Assembly: GCA_900557045.1 (NCBI GenBank)
Contig: USQY01000002.1
Span: forward strand, 7,197 to 71,196
Direction of reading: 5' to 3'
DNA from: an uncultured Clostridium sp.
GTDB lineage: Bacteria; Bacillota; Clostridia; TANB77; CAG-508
Length of the DNA stretch: 64,000 nt
Numbering within the stretch: position 1 is the stretch's first letter; every line of letters begins with the position of its first letter. Both the position numbers and the translations under genes were made by a program. Under the pieces are notes generated by a model. That model had not been told where the DNA came from. It did not search any database and saw only the letters and a list, made by a program, of their open reading frames with translations. This document shows positions 41,802-50,325 of this stretch, piece after piece.

Positions 41802-43277
41802 ATGGAATTAAAAAACATATTATCAACCCTAGAAGGTTTAAAAGTAAAAGGTGATTTAAATATAGATATTTCTAATATAGATAGTGATTCAAGAAACATT
41901 AAAGAAAATGGATTATTTGTTGCTATAAAAGGTTTTGATGTGGATGGTCATAATTATATAAAAGAAGCAATAAAAAGAGGAGCGGTAGCTGTAATTGCAA
42001 GTATTGATGCAGATAAAAAGTTATTAAAAGAAATAATGGATAAAGTAACCTTAATTTTGGCTCCAGATACAAGGCTTGCTTTAGCAATTTGTGCATGCAA
42101 TTTTTATGATAATCCTTCTAGAAAGTTTAAGTTAGTTGGAATAACAGGAACAAAAGGTAAAACTACAACAAGTTTCATGGTTAAAAGAATATTAGAAAAA
42201 GCAGGTAAAAAGGTTGGATTAGTTGGAACTATTGCTACATATATTGGTGATGAGAAATTAGAAGATAGTGATAGAACAACTCCAGAAAGTATTAAATTAC
42301 AACAATTATTTAGTAGAATGGCAAGAGAAAATTGTGAAGTTGTAATAATGGAAGTATCTTCACAAAGTTTAAAATTACACAGAGTTGCTGGTTGTGATTT
42401 TGATATAGGTGTGTTTACAAACTTTTCAGAAGACCATATTAGTGCCAAAGAACATCCTGATATGAAGGACTATTTTGAATCTAAATTAAAATTATTTGAT
42501 ATGTGCAAAATAGGCTTTGTAAATAGTGATGATCTTCAAACTGCAAAAATACCAAGACTATTACCAGACAAAAATATTTCAACTTATGGAATTGATAATT
42601 ATTGTAATTTACTTGCAAAAGACATAACTATAACAAATTCATTTGTTGATTATAAAGTAAAAATTGGAACTAGAAATGAAAGAATAAAAATAGATATACC
42701 GGGAAGATTTAGTGTATATAATTCACTAGCTGCTATAGCTATTACTACAAAATTAGGTTGTGGTGCTGAAGAAATTAAAGAAGCATTATTAGATTTAAAA
42801 GTTCCAGGAAGAAGTGAATTAGTAGAAAATAAAAAAGAATTAACTATTATGATAGATTATGCACATTCTCCAGAAAGCTTGGAAAATATATTATCTGCAG
42901 TAAAATCTTATACAAAAGGTAGAGTAATAAGCTTATTTGGATGTGGAGGAGATAGGGATTCTGGGAAAAGACCTTTAATGGGTGAGATTTCTGGAAAAAT
43001 TGCTGATTTTACAATAATAACTTCAGATAATCCACGTACTGAAGAGCCAGAAAAAATTGTAAAACAAATAGAAGAAGGAATGAAAAAAACAAAAGGCAAA
43101 TATATATGTATAGTAGATAGAATCGAAGCTATAAAATATGCAATAAAAATGGCTAATAAAAATGATATAATAGTGCTTGCAGGTAAAGGACATGAGCCAT
43201 ATCAAGAAATTAATGGGGTTAAACATCCTTTTGATGAAAGAATAATTGTAAATGATATAATAGATGGCAAAATATAG
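41802..43277 (+). CDS. murE: UDP-MurNAc-tripeptide synthetase MurE (meso-diaminopimelate type)
   Basis: 491 residues. ATP-binding P-loop in GITGTKGKTTTSFM, carbamylated-lysine region and HSPESLENIL motif, and the amino-acid specificity motif SDNPRTEEPE. DNPR indicates meso-diaminopimelate, not lysine, as the third residue. It adds this residue to UDP-MurNAc-L-Ala-D-Glu in the cytoplasm. It follows the PBP after 192 nt in which I see no feature beyond an AGGAGGT-less AT spacer and the ribosome site TGGAGG. Confidence 0.95.
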   Translation: MELKNILSTLEGLKVKGDLNIDISNIDSDSRNIKENGLFVAIKGFDVDGHNYIKEAIKRGAVAVIASIDADKKLLKEIMDKVTLILAPDTRLALAICACNFYDNPSRKFKLVGITGTKGKTTTSFMVKRILEKAGKKVGLVGTIATYIGDEKLEDSDRTTPESIKLQQLFSRMARENCEVVIMEVSSQSLKLHRVAGCDFDIGVFTNFSEDHISAKEHPDMKDYFESKLKLFDMCKIGFVNSDDLQTAKIPRLLPDKNISTYGIDNYCNLLAKDITITNSFVDYKVKIGTRNERIKIDIPGRFSVYNSLAAIAITTKLGCGAEEIKEALLDLKVPGRSELVENKKELTIMIDYAHSPESLENILSAVKSYTKGRVISLFGCGGDRDSGKRPLMGEISGKIADFTIITSDNPRTEEPEKIVKQIEEGMKKTKGKYICIVDRIEAIKYAIKMANKNDIIVLAGKGHEPYQEINGVKHPFDERIIVNDIIDGKI

Positions 43278-43311
43278 GAATTAAAGTATAGGAAAGGGGT
43301 TAACTCAAAAG

Positions 43312-44289
43312 ATGGAATTTCAAATAAAAGTGGTCTTATTGGCATTTGTGTTAAGTGTAATTGCTTCAATAATAATAATACCAATATTGAGAAGATTGAA
43401 AGTAGGTCAAATAGAAAGAGATGATGGACCACAATCACATTTAAAAAAACAAGGGACTCCCACAATGGGAGGAATTGTAATTGCATTAACTATTGTAGCA
43501 ATTACAGCATTTTTATACAAAATGTACAATGTAGCAGAACCTAATATAGCTAAAAATCTAATACCACTTGCAGGTGTAACAGTTGGTTTTGGATTAATAG
43601 GGTTTATAGATGATTTTAAAAAATTGGTTTTTAAAAATACAGAAGGGTTAAAACCAGCATATAAAATGTTTGGGTTATTAATTGTGGCAGTAGCATTTAC
43701 ATTATATCTAGTGAAAATATTATCACTAGGAACTGAAACATATATTCCAATTATAAAACAATATATTAATTTGCCAATTTGGATTTATATACCATTTGCA
43801 ATATTTGTATTACTAGCTACAACAAATGCAATAAATTTAACAGATGGTATTGATGGATTGTCTACAAGTGTAACAACAATTATAATTACAGCATTAACAG
43901 TAATAAGTATTATTCTTGGAGTTAAAGAGGTAACACTACTAGGATGTACATTGATAGGAGCATGTTTAGGTTTCTTATTATTTAATTTACATCCAGCTAA
44001 AGTATTTATGGGTGACACAGGTTCTCTTCTTTTAGGCGGGGCAATCGCAGGAATGGCATTATATTTAAAAATACCAATTATATTAATAGTATTGGCTTTT
44101 ATTCCAATAATTGAAACAGTTTCTGTAATGATGCAAGTAGCATATTTTAAAAAGACTGGTAATAGAATTTTTAAAATGGCACCTATACATCATCATTTTG
44201 AATTGTGTGGATGGAAGGAAAATAAGATTGTTTCTATTTTTAGTATAATTACTTTAATACTTTCTATTGTGGCAATTAATATTATCTAA
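43312..44289 (+). CDS. mraY: Phospho-MurNAc-pentapeptide transferase MraY
   Basis: 325 residues and about ten membrane helices. DGPQSHLKKQGTPTMGG, GFIDDFKK, NLTDGIDGLSTS and the HHHFE motif (APIHHHFELCGW) are diagnostic. It transfers phospho-MurNAc-pentapeptide onto undecaprenyl phosphate to make lipid I. murF, normally between murE and mraY, is missing here. Confidence 0.96.
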   Translation: MEFQIKVVLLAFVLSVIASIIIIPILRRLKVGQIERDDGPQSHLKKQGTPTMGGIVIALTIVAITAFLYKMYNVAEPNIAKNLIPLAGVTVGFGLIGFIDDFKKLVFKNTEGLKPAYKMFGLLIVAVAFTLYLVKILSLGTETYIPIIKQYINLPIWIYIPFAIFVLLATTNAINLTDGIDGLSTSVTTIIITALTVISIILGVKEVTLLGCTLIGACLGFLLFNLHPAKVFMGDTGSLLLGGAIAGMALYLKIPIILIVLAFIPIIETVSVMMQVAYFKKTGNRIFKMAPIHHHFELCGWKENKIVSIFSIITLILSIVAINII

Positions 44290-44388
44290 TTTTAGGATAA
44301 TTTTAAGATGAGTACTTTAATACATTCTATTGTGGAATTATTAGTATTAAAAAATATATGAATAATAAAAAATATAAGGAGATTACAA

Positions 44389-45537
44389 ATGCGAAAAAAA
44401 GTGAAAAAAGTTTCTAATTTTGTAAATAATCAATTTGACTTTACACTATGCATTACAGTGCTTGTACTGCTTGCAATGGGAATAATAATGATATTATCAG
44501 CAAGTGCACCTTCTGCATTATCAACAACAGGAGATAGCTATACATATGTAAGGAAACAATTTGCTTTTGCAATAGTTGGTGTTGTTTTAATGTTTATAAT
44601 TTCTAAAATAGATTATAGATTTTACAAAAAATATTATTGGTTAATATATCACGCATCATGGATAATTCTGCTATTGGTTTTAGTACCAGGATTAGGAGTT
44701 TCAGTAAAAGGTGCTACAAGATGGGTAAACTTAGGATTTACTCAATTCCAACCATCAGAATTAACAAAAATAGGTTTAATAATATTTTATGCAGGATATT
44801 TATCAGATCATAAATCAGAATTAACAAATTTTAAAAAAGGATTTTTAAAACCACTTTGTTTTGTTGTACCGCCAATAGGAATATTATTTTTAGTACAAAA
44901 CCATCTTAGTGTATCTTTAGTTATAGGAATAATTACTATTACAATGATGGTAATGGCAGGATGCAAAATGTCACACTTTGTTAATACTGGTATAGTTGGC
45001 GTTTCAGGCATTTTTGGAGTAATCGGTTTATTGCAAATGTCTGGAAAAGGTGGATTTAGATTAGATAGAATTGCTACATATTTTGACCCATGGGCTGATG
45101 CACAAGGTACTGGATACCAAATGGTTCAGAGTTTATATGCTATTGGTTCAGGAGGATTTTTTGGAGTTGGTTTAGGCGAAAGTAAACAAAAATATTTATA
45201 TATACCAGAACCACACAATGATTTCATATTTGCAATACTAGCAGAAGAATTAGGCTTTATAGGATGTGCTTTCGTAATAGCAATGTTTGCTATATTCATA
45301 TGGAGGGGAATTCTTATAGCAATGAAAGCCCCAGATATGTTTGGTAGTCTAATAGCAATAGGTATAACAACTTTAATTGGTGCACAAGCAATAATAAATA
45401 TTGCAGTTGTAACAGCTTCAATACCTACAACAGGTATTGCTTTACCATTTTTCAGCTATGGTGGAACAGCATTACTTATATTATTGTGCAATGTTGGAAT
45501 ACTGCTTAATATTTCTAGAGCAGGTTCTAAGGTGTGA
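44389..45537 (+). CDS. ftsW: Lipid II polymerase FtsW
   Basis: 382 residues and ten predicted helices of the SEDS family. Characteristic stretches are GVSVKGATRWVNLG, FQPSELTKIGLI, GTGYQMVQSLYAIGSGGFFGVG and PEPHNDFIFAILAEELG. It polymerises lipid II at the septum together with its PBP partner. Ribosome site AAGGAG. murD, usually just upstream, is not here. Confidence 0.95.
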   Translation: MRKKVKKVSNFVNNQFDFTLCITVLVLLAMGIIMILSASAPSALSTTGDSYTYVRKQFAFAIVGVVLMFIISKIDYRFYKKYYWLIYHASWIILLLVLVPGLGVSVKGATRWVNLGFTQFQPSELTKIGLIIFYAGYLSDHKSELTNFKKGFLKPLCFVVPPIGILFLVQNHLSVSLVIGIITITMMVMAGCKMSHFVNTGIVGVSGIFGVIGLLQMSGKGGFRLDRIATYFDPWADAQGTGYQMVQSLYAIGSGGFFGVGLGESKQKYLYIPEPHNDFIFAILAEELGFIGCAFVIAMFAIFIWRGILIAMKAPDMFGSLIAIGITTLIGAQAIINIAVVTASIPTTGIALPFFSYGGTALLILLCNVGILLNISRAGSKV

Positions 45538-45560
45538 GGGAATTTGGAAAGGAATTTGGG

Positions 45561-45685
45561 AAGGAATTGGGGAAGGAATTGGGGACGTTTTTCTTTTCCT
45601 TCTTAATAAACATAAATTATTAGCAATTATATTTATTAGTAAAGAAGGAAAAGAAAAACGTCCCCAATTCCTTCCCCAATTCCTT
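45561..45685. repeat. Perfect 43-bp inverted repeat between ftsW and murG
   Basis: Arms 45561-45603 and 45643-45685 are exact complements around a 39-nt AT-rich loop. The left arm begins with tandem AAGGAATTGGGG units, degenerate copies of which extend back to the ftsW stop. The right arm ends 3-4 nt before the murG AAGGAGG site. Possible REP/MITE insertion or a strong RNA hairpin limiting murG translation. Confidence 0.85.
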
Positions 45686-45700
45686 AAAAAGGAGGATTAT

Positions 45701-46819
45701 ATGAAAGTAATAATTTCAGCAGCTGGTACTGGGGGACATATAAACCCAGGGATAGCTATAGCAAATAAAATAAAAAAAGAACAGCCTGATTCAGAGATAA
45801 TTTTTATTGGGACTTCAAGAGGATTAGAAACAGATTTAGTGCCAAGAGCTGGATACAAATTAAAAACATTAGAAGCATATGGATTAAAAAAGGAAATATC
45901 AATAAGAAATTTGAAAAATATTATAAAAACAGTTAATAGTACTAAACTTGCTAAAAAATATATAAAAGAATTTAAACCAGATGTTGTTATAGGAACCGGA
46001 GGATATATTTGTGGACCGGTATTTGCAGCAGCAACCGCTAACAAAATTCCTTCGGTATTACATGAAAGCAATGCTTATCCAGGAAGAGCGGTTAAAATGT
46101 TTGCTAAAAAAGCAACAAAGGTATTGGTTGGATTTGAAGCTGCTAAAGAAAGATTACCTAAAGCGAAAGAAGTTGTTGTTACAGGAACACCTACAAAAGT
46201 TAGAAAAATCCAATTAACAGAAAAAAGAAAACAAGAATTATTTGAGGAATTAGGTTTAAATTCCAAATTGCCAATTGTTTTAGTTTTTGGAGGAAGTCAA
46301 GGCGCAAAAGCAATAAATGATGCAATAATAGGAATTTTAAAAGAAGGAAAAAATAAAAATTATCAAATTGTATGGGCAACAGGTCAAAAACAATTTGATA
46401 TAATAAAACAAGAACTTGCAAAAAATAGTATGGATATTAACAAGATTAAAAATTGCAAAGTTCTACCTTATATTTACAATATGGAAGAAATGTATGCACT
46501 TTCAAATTTGGTAATTGCTAGAAGCGGTGCAATGACAATAACTGAGCTTGCAATAATGTGTAAGCCTGCAATTTTTATACCATTACCAAGCGTAGGAGCT
46601 AATAGGCAAGAAGATAATGCAAGAGTAGTAGAAAAATTAGGTGGAGCAAAAGTAATTTTAAATTCTGAATTAAATAGTAATAATTTATCAGAAATGTTAA
46701 ATGAATTAACATCTGATATAAAATTATTAGATGAGATGGGAAAAAAGGTTAATTTGCTTGAAGTAAAAAATGTTGAAGACAAAATATATAAAGAAATTTG
46801 TAGTGTAGTAAAAAGATAA
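45701..46819 (+). CDS. murG: UDP-GlcNAc transferase MurG
   Basis: 372 residues. N-terminal GTGGHINPGIAIA loop, VIGTGGYICGPV, HESNAYPGRA, and C-terminal donor site VFGGSQGAKAIN and IARSGAMTITEL are all MurG motifs. It converts lipid I to lipid II at the inner membrane face. Start is the ATG after AAAGGAGGATTAT; an overlapping frame extends upstream but only through the inverted repeat. Confidence 0.96.
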   Translation: MKVIISAAGTGGHINPGIAIANKIKKEQPDSEIIFIGTSRGLETDLVPRAGYKLKTLEAYGLKKEISIRNLKNIIKTVNSTKLAKKYIKEFKPDVVIGTGGYICGPVFAAATANKIPSVLHESNAYPGRAVKMFAKKATKVLVGFEAAKERLPKAKEVVVTGTPTKVRKIQLTEKRKQELFEELGLNSKLPIVLVFGGSQGAKAINDAIIGILKEGKNKNYQIVWATGQKQFDIIKQELAKNSMDINKIKNCKVLPYIYNMEEMYALSNLVIARSGAMTITELAIMCKPAIFIPLPSVGANRQEDNARVVEKLGGAKVILNSELNSNNLSEMLNELTSDIKLLDEMGKKVNLLEVKNVEDKIYKEICSVVKR

Positions 46820-46953
46820 ATGCTGTCGAATTTTATAATATTGAGTAAATAAAAGTAAGATTTAACAAGAATTTGACATACGAAAATGCTTGAAATGTAG
46901 GCAATTATAGAATATAGTGATATTAAACAATAACATAAACAGGAGGTTTTTGT

Positions 46954-47295
46954 ATGGAAACAATCAAAGAATTTTATGGTGGAACATCATTAAATTTTAA
47001 TGATGTTGAACATTTTTCAAGTAAGGGAAAAATAGAACTTAAATATTATAAAATTATTAGTAATATTGTTGAGAAGAAGAATAAAAAGCATAAATATGGC
47101 ATAGAAGTTGTAAAAAAATATGTAAACAATAATGTAATAAGTGAAGAAAAAAAGGAAATTTTCAACTGTATAGAAAATGAAGAGGCAGCAGATAGAGTTT
47201 TGGAATTATTAAAAATTAATAAAGTTTCTCCAATTAATGTTTTAGATATTTTACAGGACTTATCGGCGAAGAAAAATTGTTTGTTAATAAGGTGA
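46954..47295 (+). CDS. Small DUF6514-like protein
   Basis: 113 residues. The pattern 'YYKIISNIV....KYGIEVVKK' followed by 'ENEEAADRVLELLKINKVSPINVLDILQD' resembles the DUF6514 family of Clostridia. No signal peptide or membrane helix. Function unknown. It has an ACAGGAGG ribosome site and its own terminator. Confidence 0.6.
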   Translation: METIKEFYGGTSLNFNDVEHFSSKGKIELKYYKIISNIVEKKNKKHKYGIEVVKKYVNNNVISEEKKEIFNCIENEEAADRVLELLKINKVSPINVLDILQDLSAKKNCLLIR

Positions 47296-47302
47296 ATATT
47301 TT

Positions 47303-47338
47303 AAGACGCGTTACTGAATTATCAAGAACGCGTTTTTT
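47303..47338 (+). terminator. Terminator after the DUF6514-like gene
   Basis: GACGCGTT pairs with AACGCGTT around a 14-nt loop and is followed by TTTTTG. Confidence 0.75.
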
Positions 47339-47444
47339 GTTTTTATAAAATAAATAATTAATTCATAGGAATTTAATATATGGATTGAAATTATAATAAA
47401 ATTAATATAAAATACTGATAGTATATATTTAGGAGAGTGTAATT

Positions 47445-48305
47445 ATGATAGTATCAGATTTAGAAAATAAAACAAAATATATAATGAAAAAATATGGAAT
47501 AACAGCAAATAAAAATCTTGGACAAAATTTTTTGATTAATGAAGATGTTGTAAATAATATAGTAAACTCATCAGAAATTAGTAAGCAAGATTTAGTAATT
47601 GAAATCGGACCAGGCCTTGGAACTTTAACTGAAAAGTTGTTAGAAAAAGCAGGAAAAGTTATTGCTATAGAATTAGATGAAAGAATGATAAAAATTCTTA
47701 ATGATAGATTTAGTTTGTATGATAATTTTGAACTGATTAATGAGGATGTTTTAAAAGTTAACTTAGGTGAAATAATAAAAAAAGAAAAGGAAAACAACAA
47801 TTTTTTAAATGCAAAAATTGTTGCAAATTTACCATATTATATAACTACACCGATAATTATGAAATTATTGGAGGAAGAACTTGATATAAAAAGCATAACT
47901 GTAATGATTCAAAAGGAAGTGGCTGAAAGGCTTATTGCTGTTCCTGGAGATAAATTTAGTGGCGCTATTACATATTGTGTGTATTATTATGCAGATTCTG
48001 AGAAAATAATGGTGGTTGATAATAATTCTTTTATTCCTGAACCAGAGGTGCAATCTGAGGTTATTAAGCTAAATATTAGAAGTGCTCCGGCTTTAGAATT
48101 AAAGGATAAGGATTTGTTTTTTAAGGTGGTTAAAGTTAGTTTTATGCAGAGAAGGAAGACTTTGATGAATTCTTTAGTAAATGGAGGGGTTTTGAAAAGT
48201 AAGGATGAGGCTAGAAAAATGTTTGGGGAGCTTGGATTTGATGTGAATGTTAGAGGTGAAAATTTGAGTATGGGGGATTTTGAGAGAATATGTGAGTGGT
48301 TGTAG
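47445..48305 (+). CDS. rsmA: 16S rRNA (adenine1518/1519-N6)-dimethyltransferase RsmA
   Basis: 286 residues. N-terminal LGQNFLINEDVVNNIV, SAM motif VIEIGPGLGTLTEKL, IAIELDERM and catalytic NLPYYITTPI are diagnostic for KsgA/RsmA. The C-terminal domain ends in GENLSMGDFERICEWL. It dimethylates two adjacent adenines in the 3' hairpin of 16S rRNA. A stand-alone gene with an AGGAGAG site; the dispersed repeat copy B starts 17 nt after its stop. Confidence 0.95.
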   Translation: MIVSDLENKTKYIMKKYGITANKNLGQNFLINEDVVNNIVNSSEISKQDLVIEIGPGLGTLTEKLLEKAGKVIAIELDERMIKILNDRFSLYDNFELINEDVLKVNLGEIIKKEKENNNFLNAKIVANLPYYITTPIIMKLLEEELDIKSITVMIQKEVAERLIAVPGDKFSGAITYCVYYYADSEKIMVVDNNSFIPEPEVQSEVIKLNIRSAPALELKDKDLFFKVVKVSFMQRRKTLMNSLVNGGVLKSKDEARKMFGELGFDVNVRGENLSMGDFERICEWL

Positions 48306-48321
48306 GATTCCTTTTTGGGGT

Positions 48322-48490
48322 TGGCACCGAGAGAAAAAAATTTGTTACTTTTGAAAAAACAAACTCTTTCAAACGCGGTGGAGTGCTTACTGGGTTTATT
48401 GGACTTGTTACGATAATGACTTGGGTTAGATGTTTTAGGGCTCAGGTCGGAGCTTTGTTTTTTCAAAAGTAACAAATTTTTTTCTCCGAG
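48322..48490. repeat. Dispersed inverted-end element, copy B
   Basis: About 169 bp. Left end 48328-48361 (CCGAGAGAAAAAAATTTGTT...) is complementary over more than 30 bp to the right end 48455-48490. The core matches copy A (39315-39477) at most positions. Where copy A has TTTTTAC/GTAAAAA, copy B has TTTGTTAC/GTAACAAA, so both strands of the stem changed together. Confidence 0.75.
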
Positions 48491-48649
48491 CGAGGAAGGA
48501 GATAAGTTGAGTATTTGTTTGCTTTTGAGAATTTTGAGTAGTTAGGGATTATTTTCAATTGTGTGGGGAAAAAAGAGAAATTTAAGTGAAGAAGTAGATT
48601 TGAGTTTGAGGGATTGGTGGATGAGTACTATAAAAAAGTGGTAAAGATA

Positions 48650-48678
48650 TTGTGCGAGTTGAATGGTAATGTTATAAT
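48650..48678 (+). promoter_or_regulatory. Promoter of the sortase gene
   Basis: TTGTGC (48650-48655), a 17-nt spacer, then a perfect TATAAT (48673-48678), 30 nt before the start codon. Confidence 0.65.
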
Positions 48679-48707
48679 ATAATTAGATTATTAGGAAAGG
48701 TTTTTAT

Positions 48708-49415
48708 ATGAATCAGATATTAGTAAATGAAAAAGTGTATGTAACACCTAAATTGAAAAGAAAAAAGATATTTTATAAAACTATGTTTATATTATCAGTA
48801 TTGATTGTTTTAGCATTAATAATTTATCTTATATATTCTGAATATGATAGGAGAAAGGGCGAAGCTATATCAAAAGATATATTGGGTAATATAGCAGATG
48901 TTGATACTACAGTTATAAATGATGATACATTAGTTGTGGCTTTAAATGATAATATTGAAGAGGTTCATCCAAAACAGTTGGATAAGTTCAATACTGTGTA
49001 TAAAACAGATAGCGGAAAAGAATATAAAGTGGATTCTATTTTGAATATTCCATCACTTGAAATTAAGTATCCAGTATTATCTGAGTCTACAGATGAGTTG
49101 TTAAAAATTTCTCTTAACAAGTTTTGGGGAGGAGAACCTAATTCAGTAGGAAATTATTGCGTGGTTGGACATAATTATGATGGGAAAGATATATTTTTTG
49201 GTAAGTTAAACAAAATACAAAATGGAGATATAGTGGAGTTAGAAGATAAAACAGGAAAAGTGCTACAATACAAGGTTTATAATAAGTTTATAGTTCAACC
49301 AACAGATGTGGCATGTACAAGTCAGATAACAAATGGAAAAAGGGAAATGACATTAATAACTTGTAGTGATGGTGGAAAAACTAGATTAATTGTAAAGTGT
49401 AGGGCAATAGAATAA
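48708..49415 (+). CDS. Sortase-family transpeptidase
   Basis: 235 residues. A cytoplasmic N-terminus and one membrane helix (about 22-44) precede the sortase beta-barrel with the catalytic histidine in YCVVGHNYDG, the catalytic cysteine in TLITCSDGG and the arginine in TRLIVKCR. Sortases attach surface proteins to the wall or polymerise pilins. None of the surface proteins in this window carries an LPXTG motif, so its substrates lie elsewhere or have an unusual signal. The subclass cannot be fixed by eye. Confidence 0.9.
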   Translation: MNQILVNEKVYVTPKLKRKKIFYKTMFILSVLIVLALIIYLIYSEYDRRKGEAISKDILGNIADVDTTVINDDTLVVALNDNIEEVHPKQLDKFNTVYKTDSGKEYKVDSILNIPSLEIKYPVLSESTDELLKISLNKFWGGEPNSVGNYCVVGHNYDGKDIFFGKLNKIQNGDIVELEDKTGKVLQYKVYNKFIVQPTDVACTSQITNGKREMTLITCSDGGKTRLIVKCRAIE

Positions 49416-49462
49416 TGGACAGTTAAAAATACGCATATAAAATCAATAGTGGAATAATTAAT

Positions 49463-49497
49463 AAAAACACTTCATATATTATAATAGGGGTGTTTTT
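49463..49497 (+). terminator. Terminator after sortase, next to the cwlD start
   Basis: AAAAACAC pairs with GTGTTTTT around an AT-rich loop. The right arm lies only a few bases before the cwlD start codon and overlaps its ribosome site (AGGGGTG), so it may also affect cwlD translation. Confidence 0.55.
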
Positions 49498-49501
49498 AAT
49501 T

Positions 49502-50220
49502 ATGATTATTTTGAGTAAAAAAAGATTAATTTTAATAACAAGCATGATATGTGTTTCATTAACAGTGTTCTTAGTAAATAGTTCTTTAACAGGAACACAA
49601 ACAGTCGAAACTGTTAATCTCCCAGTCTCAAACAAAGTAATAGTTTTAGATGCACGGTCACGGAATCCCAGATGAGCGGTGCACAAAGTAGTAATGGAAC
49701 AACAGAAGCAGAAACAAACCTAAAAATTGCATTAAAAGTTCAAACTCTGCTAGAACAAAGTGGAGCAACAGTAATATTAACAAGGTCTGATGAAAATGCA
49801 ATCTATGATGTAGATAGTAAAACTTTAAAACAGAAAAAAATTTCAGATATACATAATAGAGTAAAAATAGGTAATGAAAGTTCTGCAGATATATTTGTTT
49901 CAATTCATTTAAATAAAATTCCACAACAACAATATTATGGATGGCAAACATTTTATAAAGAGGGAAATGAGCAAAGTATGAACTTAGCCAAAAGCATACA
50001 AAGTAATTTGAATGATTCAATACAAAAAGAAAATAAAAGAGTTGCAATGAAAATAGATAATATCTATATTGTTAAGCATGTAGAAATTCCTACTAGTATT
50101 GTAGAGTGTGGCTTCTTATCAAATCCAGAAGAAGAAAAACTTTTATTAGAGGATGATTATCAGAATAGATTAGCATGGGGAATTTATAATGGTATAATGG
50201 ATTATTTTTATGAAATGTAA
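49502..50220 (+). CDS. cwlD: N-acetylmuramoyl-L-alanine amidase CwlD-type, read through two +1 frameshifts
   Basis: Three frame segments join into one Amidase_3 protein. An N-terminal membrane helix leads to VIVLDA; skipping C49655 gives DAGHGIPDE with the first zinc-ligand histidine; skipping C49677 then gives EGAQSS and the rest. Later motifs are ILTRSDEN, the second zinc ligand in FVSIHLNK and the C-terminal IPTSIVECGFLSNPEEE with the catalytic glutamate. Total 238 residues, close to Bacillus CwlD. The family removes stem peptides in the spore cortex to form muramic lactam; a general autolysin role is the alternative. Without both shifts no part of the catalytic domain is made. Confidence 0.9.
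49655..49657 (+). other. First CGG +1 frameshift site in cwlD
   Basis: Codon 52 after GCA is CGG. The C-skip reads GGT, the invariant glycine of the DAGHG zinc motif. The zero frame stops at 49673-49675. Confidence 0.92.
49677..49679 (+). other. Second CGG +1 frameshift site in cwlD
   Basis: Seven codons after the first shift, in the restored frame, the codon after GAG is CGG. Skipping its C reads GGT in D-E-G-A. Otherwise the frame stops at 49689-49691. Confidence 0.92.
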
Positions 50221-50265
50221 TTGTAAAATTAATAACAAAGGAAAATTTTTCTTGGAATGTTAAAT

Positions 50266-50294
50266 TTGCAATTGGAGATAATATGTGGTATAAT
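50266..50294 (+). promoter_or_regulatory. Promoter of the M23 peptidase gene
   Basis: TTGCAA (50266-50271), a 17-nt spacer, then TATAAT (50289-50294), about 32 nt before the gene. Confidence 0.65.
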
Positions 50295-50325
50295 ATAAAA
50301 AGTTTGCTAAGGAAAACAAAGGAAG

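Noticed and set aside
45437..45700. N-terminal extension of MurG reading through the inverted repeat
   Set aside because: MurG starts at 45701 after a strong AAGGAGG, and the family motif GTGGHINPG lies at the normal distance. The upstream open frame is only the repeat read by chance.
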